Source: Puerhibacterium puerhi (GTDB taxonomy: Bacteria > Actinomycetota > Actinomycetes > Actinomycetales > Cellulomonadaceae). From it: a stretch of 64,000 nt of DNA. Made by a program: the position numbers and the translations under genes. Under the pieces are notes generated by a model. It did no database searches. It saw only the letters and a program-made list of their open reading frames with translations, and had not been told where the DNA came from. This document shows, piece after piece, positions 23,922-31,418 of this stretch (positions are counted from its first letter, which is position 1; every line of letters starts with the position of its first letter). The stretch lies in assembly GCF_009846865.1 (NCBI RefSeq), contig NZ_WUWN01000011.1, positions 1 through 64,000 on the forward strand, written 5' to 3'.

Positions 23922-24026
23922 TACCCTGGTGCCAGACTTCCGGCGCGAGAGCGTCGGCGGGATCCGAATGAGACAGCGGATCGAGCGGCCCCCACGGACC
24001 TCCACAGCCGTGGGGGCCGCTCGCTG
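23922..24026 (+). ncRNA. Candidate small structured RNA with terminator
   Basis: The noncoding stretch upstream of the MerR gene has a -10-like TACCCT (23922-23927), then a 7-bp hairpin capped by a GAGA tetraloop of the GNRA type (23940-23957), then a perfect 15-bp hairpin (23983-23997 with 24008-24022) flanked by complementary CAGCG/CGCTG. No open frame or ribosome site fits. The order promoter, small hairpin, strong terminator is that of a ~90-base regulatory RNA. The C-run in the second hairpin recalls the actinobacterial 6C RNA class, but the runs are too short and the neighbours differ, so I do not assign it. A terminator with attenuator function is the alternative. The bases 23792-23921 show nothing else. 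Confidence 0.4.
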
Positions 24027-24056
24027 CCGTGGGGCGCTCGGACGGCGCCGCGGGCG

Positions 24057-24093
24057 TTGACCTTGTCGCGGCGTCATGGTCGATGCTGACCGC
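24057..24093 (+). promoter_or_regulatory. MerR-type autoregulatory promoter
   Basis: TTGACC (24057-24062) and GATGCT (24082-24087) are 19 bp apart, the overlong spacing typical of MerR-activated promoters. Between them lies the imperfect dyad GACCTTG...CATGGTC (one mismatch of seven). The predicted start is at ATG 24094, so the message would be leaderless. Confidence 0.6.
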
Positions 24094-24891
24094 ATGCGCA
24101 TCGGAGACCTGGCGAAGATCGCCGGCACGACCCCGCGGGCGGTGCGTCACTACCACCGCGCCGGCGTCCTGGCCGAGCCCGCCCGCCGGCCGAACGGGTA
24201 CCGCGAGTACACGGCCGCGGACGTCGCGCGGCTGCTCCGGGTGCGCTGGCTGCTGGGCGCCGGCCTCAGCCTGCGGCAGGCGCGCGAGGCGCTCGACGCG
24301 GACGCGGCGGGCGGCCGCGGGCTGGAGCGCGAGCTGGAAGCGGCCCTGGAGCAGGCGGCCGCGGAGCGGGAGCGGCTCGACCGCCAGGAGCGGGTGCTGC
24401 GCGGCGTGCTCGCGCAGGTGCGGGCGGGCCGCAGCCCGTCGGCCGTGGTCCCGGAGGTGACGGAGGGGCTCGGCGACGTGGCCGCCGCCGTCGGTGCGGG
24501 CGGGGCCGGCTGGCTGGCCGCGGAGCGGCGGGCCGTGGAGATGCTGGCGCACCGGGGTGTGCTGGACGAGGGCGCCCAGCGGCTGCTGGCGGACACGCTC
24601 GTCCGCCTCGCCCGGGTCCCCGAGGACGCCGCGCGGCTGAGCGACCTCGCGGCTCGGATGGAGGCGCTGGCGGGACGCGACCCTCGGACGGCGGCCGCCG
24701 AGGTGGACGCCGCAGCCGCCCTGCTCGACCAGGTGCTCGGTGCGGTCGGGCTCGAGGCGCTCGCCGGCGCCGTCACGCCGGCGGGCGGCGTCGCCCCGGA
24801 CGCCGACGCGCCCGCGTGGCTGGAGGCGCTCCTGCCGGACCCGGCGCAGCGCGCGGTCCTGCGGACGGTCCTCGCGCGGAGGACGCCGTGA
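24094..24891 (+). CDS. MerR-family transcriptional regulator
   Basis: A 265-residue regulator. Residues 1-70 are the winged helix-turn-helix: MRIGDLAKIAGTTPRAVRHYHRAGVLAEP, then GYREYTAADVARLLRVRWL. A long helical dimerisation/effector region follows, rich in Ala, Arg and Glu, with no Cys cluster for metals, so a small hydrophobic ligand or protein input is more likely. ATG 24094 is chosen over 24076 because the overlong-spacer promoter points to it and MerR proteins start at this methionine. The stop overlaps the following membrane-protein gene by four bases, implying a shared function. Confidence 0.85.
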   Translation: MRIGDLAKIAGTTPRAVRHYHRAGVLAEPARRPNGYREYTAADVARLLRVRWLLGAGLSLRQAREALDADAAGGRGLERELEAALEQAAAERERLDRQERVLRGVLAQVRAGRSPSAVVPEVTEGLGDVAAAVGAGGAGWLAAERRAVEMLAHRGVLDEGAQRLLADTLVRLARVPEDAARLSDLAARMEALAGRDPRTAAAEVDAAAALLDQVLGAVGLEALAGAVTPAGGVAPDADAPAWLEALLPDPAQRAVLRTVLARRTP

Positions 24892-25541
24892 GCCGCGCGC
24901 CCCACGGGACACGTGCCGCGCGCCTCGTCCGCCTCGGGCTGCGCCAGGCGGGCGCGCCGGCCGCGCTCGTGCGGGGGCGGGTGCACCGGGAGGGAGCGGG
25001 CGACGTCGTCGTGCCGTACGCGGCCGGCAGCGGCGCGACGTGCGCGGCGCTCGCGGTCGCCGCGGCAGTCGAGGCGGCCGCCGTCCACCTCGCCGTCCCG
25101 TGGGAGCGCCTGGGCGGCTGGGCCTGGACGCAGTGGGCGGCCCTCGGGGCCTCCGTGTGCGGGCTGGTGTGGGTGTACCTGTGGTGGGCGGCGCTCCGGG
25201 TCCACCCGCACCTGCTGCGCGACGACGAGCTCGTGCTGCGCGCCGGCGCGGCGGTGGTGGCGCGGGTGCCGCTCGCCGCGGTCGCGGCCGCCACCCCGCG
25301 GCGGCGCGGCGCGCCGGCCGCCGACCGCGGACGCCTCGTGCTCGGCGGGCTCGGCGGGGACACCAACCTGGACCTGGAGCTGGTGGCGCCCGTGGCCGTG
25401 CGCGACGTACGGGGGCGCGAGCGCCGGGTGGCCGCCGTGTCGCTCGGGGTGGACGACCCCGCCGCGGCGGCCCGCGCGATCACGGCCGCGCTGGAGGGCC
25501 GCGGCGCACCGGGGCCGGTCGGCGTGCGCCCCGCCCGGTGA
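24888..25541 (+). CDS. Two-helix membrane protein coupled to the MerR regulator
   Basis: A 217-residue protein with a basic N-terminal segment, two hydrophobic helices (residues ~45-70 and ~78-105, the latter ending WVYLWWAALRV) and a C-terminal beta-rich region of ~110 residues (LLRDDELVLRAGAAVVARVPLAAV onward) resembling the PH-like domains found after paired helices in actinobacterial membrane proteins. The GTG start forms GTGA with the MerR stop, so translation is coupled. Function is unknown; it may be the main target of the autoregulated MerR gene. Confidence 0.65.
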   Translation: MSRAPHGTRAARLVRLGLRQAGAPAALVRGRVHREGAGDVVVPYAAGSGATCAALAVAAAVEAAAVHLAVPWERLGGWAWTQWAALGASVCGLVWVYLWWAALRVHPHLLRDDELVLRAGAAVVARVPLAAVAAATPRRRGAPAADRGRLVLGGLGGDTNLDLELVAPVAVRDVRGRERRVAAVSLGVDDPAAAARAITAALEGRGAPGPVGVRPAR

Positions 25542-25547
25542 GGGGCC

Positions 25548-27287
25548 TCAGCCGGCCTTGGCCAGGGCCCGCACGGTGTCGATAGTGTCGGCCTCCGTCG
25601 CGGCCTTGTCGTCGCGGTAGCGCAGCACGCGGGCGAACCGCAGCGCGAGCCCGCCGGGGTAGCGCGGCGAGCGCTGCAGCCCGTCGAACGCGATCTCCAC
25701 CACCTGCTCGCGACGCACGTGCACCACGTGGCCCTCGCGGTGGGTCTCCAGCTCGAGGAACCGGCGCGTCTGCCACTCGAGCATCTCGTCGGTCATCCCC
25801 TTGAACGTCTTGCCGAGCATCACGAACCCGCCCTCGGGGTCCCGCGCGCCCAGGTGGATGTTGGACAGCCAGCCCTGGCGCCGGCCCGAGCCCCACTCGA
25901 CGGCCAGCACCACGAGGTCGAGGGTGTGCCGGGGCTTCACCTTGACCCAGCCGGCGCCGCGGCGGCCCGCGGCGTAGGGCGCACCCAGGTCCTTGACCAC
26001 CACGCCCTCCTGGCCCTCCGCGACAGCGCCGTCGAAGAACGCCTGCGCCTCGGCCGCGTCCGCGGTCACCAGGCGCCGCACCGTGCGTCCCGGCGCGACG
26101 CGCTCGAGCGCCTCCAGCCGTTCCCGCAGCGGCGCGTCGAGCAGGTCCGCACCGTCCGCGTGCAGCACGTCGAAGAAGAACGGCACCAGCTCGAGCCGGG
26201 CGGCCAGCTCGGCCTCGGCCGAGGGCGACGGCGGGTCCGCGGAGGCGGCCTCCGCGGCGGCTGCCGTCCCCGCCGCGGTGCCGCCCGTCGTCCCGCCCGC
26301 CGCGCCGTTCGCCGTGCGGGTCGCCGAGCGCGCGGCGGTCTCCTGGAACGGGCGCGGCGTGCCGTCCTCGTCCAGGGCCAGCGCCTCGCCGTCGAGCACC
26401 GCCGCGCGGACGGGCAGCGCCCGCACGGCGGCGACGATCTCGGGCACGCGGTCGGTGATGTCGTCCAGCGACCGGGTGAACACCCGCACGTCGTCGTCGC
26501 GCCGGTGCACCTGGATCCGGATCCCGTCGAGCTTGACGTCCAGGCACGCCCCGGCCGGCCGCGCGGGGCCCGCGTCGGACGCGCCGTCCGGCGCGCCGTG
26601 GCCTGGCACCCCCAGCCTCTCGAGCGCTGCCGGGACGTCCGGGGCGGACTGGGCGAGCATGGGCCGCACCGGCCGGCCCACCTCGAGCCGGAAGCCCGCC
26701 AGCGCGGCGGCCGGGTCGCGGCCCGCACCGACGGCGGTGAGCACGGCCCGGGCCACGGGGCCGGTGGCGCCGCGCAGCATGACGGCGCGGCGCACCGCCT
26801 CGGCGTCCACCCCCGCCGCCTCGGCGACGGCGTCCAGCACCACGGAGTCGAGCGCGCCCTGGCGCAGGTCGCCGGCGACGAGGCCGGTCAGGAGGCGCTG
26901 CTCGCGTGCGGTGGCCGCGCCGAACAGGTCGGCCGCCGCCTGCGCCCGCGCGGCCGCCGACCCGGGCCCCGCGAGCGCCGCCATCTTCTCGAACGCCGCG
27001 TCGACGCCCGCCACCGTCAGCGTCGGCGCCGCTGCAGGCGGGGGCAGGTCGCGCAGCGCGGCGTACCCCAGGCCGGTGCGCCGCTGGCGCAGCTCGCCGC
27101 CGAGGTAGGCGACCACGATCTCGACGTCGTCGGCCGTGGAGCCGGGCCCGTCGTCGGCGGGCGCCCGGGCGGCGCCGCCCTGGGCCACGGTCGCGCGCAG
27201 CAGCTCGGCGATCGCGGCGCGCTTGGCCAGGCGCGAGCGGGTGGCGGCCACCGCCTCGGACGTGGCGGCCACCCGGTCCAGCAGCAA
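25548..27287 (-). CDS. ligB: ATP-dependent DNA ligase, LigB type
   Basis: A 579-residue ligase closely following the plan of Mycobacterium tuberculosis LigB: N-terminal DNA-binding domain ([11 protein letters not shown]..., [19 protein letters not shown]), nucleotidyl-transferase core with the adenylated Lys252 in [12 protein letters not shown], and OB-fold ending in [20 protein letters not shown]. It seals nicks using ATP and is accessory to the NAD-dependent replicative ligase. Two low-complexity insertions (around residues 228-247 and 325-360, Gly/Thr/Ala-rich) make it about 70 residues longer than the mycobacterial form. The start appears to be TTG 27287, nine bases after the upstream stop and preceded by GAGGGG. 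Confidence 0.9.
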   Translation of the reverse strand: MLLDRVAATSEAVAATRSRLAKRAAIAELLRATVAQGGAARAPADDGPGSTADDVEIVVAYLGGELRQRRTGLGYAALRDLPPPAAAPTLTVAGVDAAFEKMAALAGPGSAAARAQAAADLFGAATAREQRLLTGLVAGDLRQGALDSVVLDAVAEAAGVDAEAVRRAVMLRGATGPVARAVLTAVGAGRDPAAALAGFRLEVGRPVRPMLAQSAPDVPAALERLGVPGHGAPDGASDAGPARPAGACLDVKLDGIRIQVHRRDDDVRVFTRSLDDITDRVPEIVAAVRALPVRAAVLDGEALALDEDGTPRPFQETAARSATRTANGAAGGTTGGTAAGTAAAAEAASADPPSPSAEAELAARLELVPFFFDVLHADGADLLDAPLRERLEALERVAPGRTVRRLVTADAAEAQAFFDGAVAEGQEGVVVKDLGAPYAAGRRGAGWVKVKPRHTLDLVVLAVEWGSGRRQGWLSNIHLGARDPEGGFVMLGKTFKGMTDEMLEWQTRRFLELETHREGHVVHVRREQVVEIAFDGLQRSPRYPGGLALRFARVLRYRDDKAATEADTIDTVRALAKAG

Positions 27288-27296
27288 CCGCGCCCC

Positions 27297-27920
27297 TCAG
27301 CGGCGCGCGGCGCGCACGAGCGCGCGCACCGCCAGCACGGCGGCGAGCCCGCCGAGCACCCACGGGGCGCCGTTGACGACGGGGTCCACCGCCTGGTGGA
27401 CGGTGTCGACCCGGCCGTGGCGCGCGGACACCGGGTGGTGGTGCAGCTCGCTGGCGATGCCCGTCTCGGTGAGCGGGTTGTCCGGGCGGGGCGTGGCGAA
27501 GGAGCGCACCGTGTGCTCGAGGACGTCGACGCGGTCGGCCGCGAGAAGGGTGAGCCAGTGCGCGGCCCGCCCCTCGCTCCACCGCTCGTAGGCCAGCCGG
27601 CGCAGCGCGCCGGCCAGGCCCTGCAGGGGCTGCGCCGTGCCGAAGACCGGGGTGAGGAACCGGTGCTCGACCGACCGCTCCCGCGGCCACGTCTCGGGCT
27701 GGCGCTCGGGGAAGTCCCAGTGCGCGCCGGTGGGCAGGGACTGCTCGCGCGGCACCGCCGGGCGGTCCTTGCGGTCGAGGTCGGCGCCCCAGCCGGGGAT
27801 CCGGGCGCGCAGCTCGTCGGCCGACGGCGTCAGGTTCGGCTTCGCGGCGGTGTAGACGGGCGGCTTCTCGGGGGTCACGGCGTCCGGCGTGCCCGGGGCG
27901 TCGGGGGTCTGCTCGGTCAT
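27297..27920 (-). CDS. Hypothetical protein with C-terminal membrane helix
   Basis: A 207-residue protein of no family I recognise. The first ~45 residues are Pro/Thr-rich, then a charged globular part (RARIPGWGADLDRKDRPAVPREQ, HRFLTPVFGTAQPLQGLAGALRRLAYERWSEG in two segments), and a C-terminal helix WVLGGLAAVLAVRALVRAARR that would anchor it. ATG 27920 has GAGAGGAG just upstream. It lies 11 bases after the dehydrogenase stop and nine bases before the ligase start, so it is the middle gene of a three-gene unit. A link between the anchor protein and the dehydrogenase is possible but unproven. Confidence 0.65.
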   Translation of the reverse strand: MTEQTPDAPGTPDAVTPEKPPVYTAAKPNLTPSADELRARIPGWGADLDRKDRPAVPREQSLPTGAHWDFPERQPETWPRERSVEHRFLTPVFGTAQPLQGLAGALRRLAYERWSEGRAAHWLTLLAADRVDVLEHTVRSFATPRPDNPLTETGIASELHHHPVSARHGRVDTVHQAVDPVVNGAPWVLGGLAAVLAVRALVRAARR

Positions 27921-27931
27921 CTCGGCTCCTC

Positions 27932-29080
27932 TCACGCGGCGCTCGGCACGACGACGGGCTTGATGATGCCGTCGAGCTTGGCGGAGAACATGTGGTAGCC
28001 CTCGGCGATGTGCTCGAGCGGGATGCGGTGGGTCACGAGCTCGCTGGGCTTGAGGTGGCCGGCCTGGACGTGCTCGAACAGCCGCGGCCACTGCCGCTTG
28101 ACGTGGCACTGGTTCATCCGCAGCGTCAGGCCCTTGTTCATCGCGTCGCCGAACTTCACGGCGGAGAACATCGGCCCGTAGGCGCCCATCACCGAGACGG
28201 TGCCGCCCTTGCGCACGCCGTCGATCGCCCAGTTCAGCGCGATCGGCGAGCCGCCCTGCAGCTTGAACCGCGCGGCGGTCAGGTGCTGGGTGAGGTTGCC
28301 GTCGGCCTCGGCGCCCACGCAGTCGATCGCGACGTCGGCGCCGAGGTAGTCGGTGATCTGCTTGAGCAGCAGGACGATGTCGCCGTGCTCGCCGAAGTTG
28401 TAGGTCTCGGCGTGCGCGAAGTCGCGCGCCTTCTCCAGCCGGTACTCCAGGTGGTCGATGACGATGACCCGCCCGGCGCCCATCAGCCAGGCCGACTTCG
28501 CGGCGACGAGCCCGACCGGGCCGGCGCCGAAGACCACGACGGTGTCGCCCTCGACGATGTCGCCGAGCTGCGCGCCGAAGTAGCCGGTCGCGACGGCGTC
28601 GGTGAGGAGCACGGCGTCCTCGGGGTCCATCCACTCAGGGATCTTGCTCGGCCCGACGTCGGCGAACGGCACGCGCACGTACTCGGCCTGGCCGCCGTCG
28701 TACCCGCCCGTGGTGTGGGAGTAGCCGTAGATGCCGCCGACCGCCGTGGCGTTGGCGTTGACGTTGTGGCAGTTGGCGTACAGCCCGCGGGCGCAGTAGT
28801 AGCAGGAGCCGCAGTACACGTTGAACGGCACCATCACCCGGTCGCCGACCTGCAGGTTCTGCACCGACGAGCCCACCTCGTGCACCACGCCGATGAACTC
28901 GTGACCGAACGTGTGGCCCACCCGGGTGTCCGGCATCATCCCGTGGTACAGGTGCAGGTCCGACCCGCAGATCGAGGCGAGCTCCACGCGCACGATCGCG
29001 TCGTTCGAGTGCTCGATCCTCGGGACGTCCTTCTCCTCCACGCGGACCCGGTAGGGCCCCCGGTACACCATGGCTCGCAT
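27932..29080 (-). CDS. Zinc-dependent alcohol dehydrogenase, formaldehyde-dehydrogenase-like
   Basis: A 382-residue medium-chain dehydrogenase. Catalytic zinc ligands come from SICGSDLHLYHG and GHTFGHEFIG; the structural zinc lobe has four cysteines in YCGSCYYCARGLYANCHN. The NAD-binding motif is VVFGAGPVGLVAAKSA. The long form with HTTGGYDGGQAEYVRVP resembles glutathione-independent formaldehyde dehydrogenases and related threonine-type enzymes; exact substrate is unsure. ATG 29080 follows GAGGGAG. It heads the minus-strand unit with the anchored hypothetical protein and LigB, and is divergent from a small helical protein. Confidence 0.88.
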   Translation of the reverse strand: MRAMVYRGPYRVRVEEKDVPRIEHSNDAIVRVELASICGSDLHLYHGMMPDTRVGHTFGHEFIGVVHEVGSSVQNLQVGDRVMVPFNVYCGSCYYCARGLYANCHNVNANATAVGGIYGYSHTTGGYDGGQAEYVRVPFADVGPSKIPEWMDPEDAVLLTDAVATGYFGAQLGDIVEGDTVVVFGAGPVGLVAAKSAWLMGAGRVIVIDHLEYRLEKARDFAHAETYNFGEHGDIVLLLKQITDYLGADVAIDCVGAEADGNLTQHLTAARFKLQGGSPIALNWAIDGVRKGGTVSVMGAYGPMFSAVKFGDAMNKGLTLRMNQCHVKRQWPRLFEHVQAGHLKPSELVTHRIPLEHIAEGYHMFSAKLDGIIKPVVVPSAA

Positions 29081-29276
29081 TCGCTGCTCCCTCGTGGTCG
29101 ACGGACCCGGCCAGCCTCACACCGGCCCCGCGGCCACGCACTCGCGGCGGATCGGTTGTGAGTCGCGCAGGCCCTGGCGACAGTGGAGGCGGCGCCCCGG
29201 CGGACCGCTCCGCCGCGGCGCAGCACGAGCCCGTGCCGGTGGGCACGGGCGCCGCACGACGACGGAGGTGACCAGC

Positions 29277-29522
29277 ATGGCGACCGGTGAGACCGGGTTC
29301 GACGACGTGACGTTCGACCTCATCTCGGTGCAGTACCACTCGCTCAAGGCGGGGCACGACTACGGGCAGTACGTGCGCGACGCCCGCAACGCCGGCCAGG
29401 ACGAGATCGCCGAGTTCTTCGAGCAGGTGATGGCCGAGGACTCGGAGCGCGCGAAGAAGTGCCACGAGTTCCTGGCGAAGCTCGGCGGGATCGACAACAC
29501 CGCTCCGCAGTCGGGGGCGTGA
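29277..29522 (+). CDS. Small helical protein, ferritin-like fragment pattern
   Basis: An 81-residue soluble protein, MATGETGFDDVTFDLISVQY at the start, mostly two amphipathic helices (YHSLKAGHDYGQYVRDARNA and DEIAEFFEQVMAEDSERAKK). Spaced Glu, His and Tyr recall half of a ferritin-like four-helix bundle, so it may dimerise; metal binding is inference. GGAGG stands before ATG 29277, and a 9-bp hairpin (29229-29237 with 29242-29250) lies in its leader. It is transcribed divergently from the dehydrogenase gene and ended by a strong terminator. Confidence 0.7.
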   Translation: MATGETGFDDVTFDLISVQYHSLKAGHDYGQYVRDARNAGQDEIAEFFEQVMAEDSERAKKCHEFLAKLGGIDNTAPQSGA

Positions 29523-29528
29523 CCCCGT

Positions 29529-29570
29529 GCGACGAAGGCCCCGGACCGCGCGGCCCGGGGCCTTCGTCGC
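29529..29570. terminator. Strong 16-bp hairpin terminator
   Basis: GCGACGAAGGCCCCGG (29529-29544) pairs perfectly with 29555-29570 around a 10-base loop, seven bases after the small helical gene's stop. It can also serve the convergent PAS-ANTAR gene. Confidence 0.8.
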
Positions 29571-29613
29571 GCGCGGACGCCGGTGCGGTCCCCGGGGTCC
29601 TCGGCCGGGGTCC

Positions 29614-30297
29614 TCAGCCGTCCCGGCGTGCGCCGCCCGGGGGCACCGGGGCGGCGAGGAACTGCTCGACGGCCGCGTCGGTGAGCGCGTCCGCCAGCGG
29701 GCCGGGCCGCGCGAACCAGCCGACCAGCCACGCCGCCACGTCGCGCAGCGGCACGTTCGCCAGGTTCGACGCCCGCCGCAGCCGGGCGAACGCGCTCTCC
29801 TCGTCCAGGCCGCACACCGCCATGAGCATGCCCTTGGCCTGCTCGATCGCGGCGCGCCGGCGCGCGGACTCGCGGATCGACCGCGTGGCCGCCTCCTGCG
29901 CCACCCGGTGCTGCGCCGCCGTCACGTCGACGACGTACCCCACCATCTCGACCACCTCGCCGGTCGTGTCGCGCCGGCCGAGCCCCACCGTGGTGAGCAC
30001 CCGGGTGCGCCCGCGGGCGTCGTCGATCCGGTGCACCGTGCCGAACGTGCCGCCCGTGCGGCGGACCTGCTCGACGAGGTCGTCGACGCGGACCGGGTCG
30101 TCCGGGTGCTCGTGCGCCAGGATCAGCGCCGTGGTCGGGACCACCTCGCCGGGCTCGAACCCGTACATGGCGTAGACCTCGTCGGACCAGTCCCAGCGCC
30201 CGGAGGCGAGGTCGTGGGAGTACCGCCCCGTGGGCGGGCCGCCGGGCGCGCTGAGGGCGGCCTCCAGCGCCAGGTCGATGGGCGCGCCGTGGGGCAT
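29614..30297 (-). CDS. PAS-ANTAR signalling protein
   Basis: A 227-residue protein with an N-terminal PAS fold (residues ~20-130; GRYSHDLASGRWDWSDEVYAMYGF and the later VVEMVGYVVDVTA) and a C-terminal ANTAR domain (~140-200; AIEQAKGMLMAVCGLDEESAFARLRRAS). ANTAR domains bind tandem RNA hairpins and stop transcription termination; the PAS domain would sense the signal. There is no kinase or receiver domain, so it likely acts alone. ATG 30297 has AGGAGG 13 bases upstream. Target RNAs are not obvious in this window. Confidence 0.88.
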   Translation of the reverse strand: MPHGAPIDLALEAALSAPGGPPTGRYSHDLASGRWDWSDEVYAMYGFEPGEVVPTTALILAHEHPDDPVRVDDLVEQVRRTGGTFGTVHRIDDARGRTRVLTTVGLGRRDTTGEVVEMVGYVVDVTAAQHRVAQEAATRSIRESARRRAAIEQAKGMLMAVCGLDEESAFARLRRASNLANVPLRDVAAWLVGWFARPGPLADALTDAAVEQFLAAPVPPGGARRDG

Positions 30298-30398
30298 GGC
30301 GGCTGCCTCCTGAGGCCGGGGACGAGGACCCCGACAGCGTAGGTGCGCGCACGCCGCAGCGCCCGGCGAGACCGGCGGCGCCGTGCCACCCTGGGCCG

Positions 30399-31316
30399 GT
30401 GAGCGCGCAGCAGCCGGTCGACGTCGACGCGCTCGTCGACGCGCTCTACGCCGGGCCGCTCGAGGACTTCGTCGCCGCGCGCGACGCCGCGGCGAAGCAG
30501 GTGGCGGCGTCGGGCGACCGCGTCGGCGCGGCCCGGGTGAAGCGGCTCGCCAAGCCGACCGTGGCGGCGTGGGTCATCAACCGGGTCGCCCGCGACCGCC
30601 CGGACGACGTCGCCGCCCTCACCGCGATCGGCGACGAGCTGCGCGCCGCGACCCAGGACCGCGACCGGGGCCGGATCAAGGCCCTGGACCGCCTGCGCCG
30701 CGAGCGGACCGACGCGCTGGTGCACGCGGTGCGCGCGGCGGGCGCGGTGGACGGCCGGCCCGTCTCCGACGCGGTGCTCGACCGCCTGGCCGAGACGCTC
30801 ACCGCCGCCGTCATGGACGAGGACGCCGGGGCGGTCGTGCGGGCCGGCCGGCTGGGGCGCGCGCTGCAGCACGTGGGGTTCGGGATCGTCGACGAGGGCG
30901 GCGAGCCCGCCGACGTCGTCAGCCTGCGCGCCGGGGTGCCCGAGCCCGCCGCCAGCACGCCCGGCGCCGCCGAGCCCGCGGAGGAGGACGAGCGCGCCGC
31001 CGCCGAGCGTGCGGTCGCCGAGGCGGAGGCGCAGGTCGACCGCCTCGAGGCGCGCCGGGACGACGCCGAGCGCCGGCTGCGCGAGGCGCAGGAGGCCGCG
31101 GGGGAGCGCGCGCGGGAGCTCGCCGGCCTGGAGGAGGAGATCGAGCGGCTCCTGGCGCGGCGGGACGCCGCCCGCGCCGCCCAGGACGCGGCGCGGTCGG
31201 CGCAGGAGGACGCGCGCCAGGCGCTCGCGGCGGTCGAGGACGAGCTCGACGCCGCGGAGGACCAGGCCGCCGCCGCCCGCCGCCGGCGCCGGGAGGCCCG
31301 CCGCCGCGGCTCCTGA
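30399..31316 (+). CDS. Hypothetical protein with long C-terminal coiled coil
   Basis: A 305-residue soluble actinobacterial protein. The N-terminal half is globular and helical (VDALVDALYAGPLEDFVAAR, RVKRLAKPTVAAWVINRVAR). From ~195 on it becomes an almost uninterrupted Ala/Glu/Arg coiled coil (ERAVAEAEAQVDRLEARRDD) to the basic end RRRREARRRGS. I recognise the type but no function. GTG 30399 is six bases after CACCCT (30387-30392), so it is likely leaderless. Confidence 0.75.
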   Translation: MSAQQPVDVDALVDALYAGPLEDFVAARDAAAKQVAASGDRVGAARVKRLAKPTVAAWVINRVARDRPDDVAALTAIGDELRAATQDRDRGRIKALDRLRRERTDALVHAVRAAGAVDGRPVSDAVLDRLAETLTAAVMDEDAGAVVRAGRLGRALQHVGFGIVDEGGEPADVVSLRAGVPEPAASTPGAAEPAEEDERAAAERAVAEAEAQVDRLEARRDDAERRLREAQEAAGERARELAGLEEEIERLLARRDAARAAQDAARSAQEDARQALAAVEDELDAAEDQAAAARRRRREARRRGS

Positions 31317-31418
31317 CCCCGCCGTCCTGCTCACCGACGCCCTCCGGCGGCCGATCTAGCAGGACGGAGCCGCCCGACGGCGACGAGCCGCGACGGTGCA
31401 CGACGAAGGAGGGCCACG

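Noticed and set aside
23940-24022. Assignment of the candidate RNA to the 6C RNA class
   Set aside because: The C runs are shorter than six in the loops and the neighbours are not the usual partition or pilus genes; the likeness is not enough without a covariance search.
24076-24093. An earlier ATG for the MerR gene
   Set aside because: It lies inside the predicted promoter spacer; the promoter points to ATG 24094 and the family starts there.
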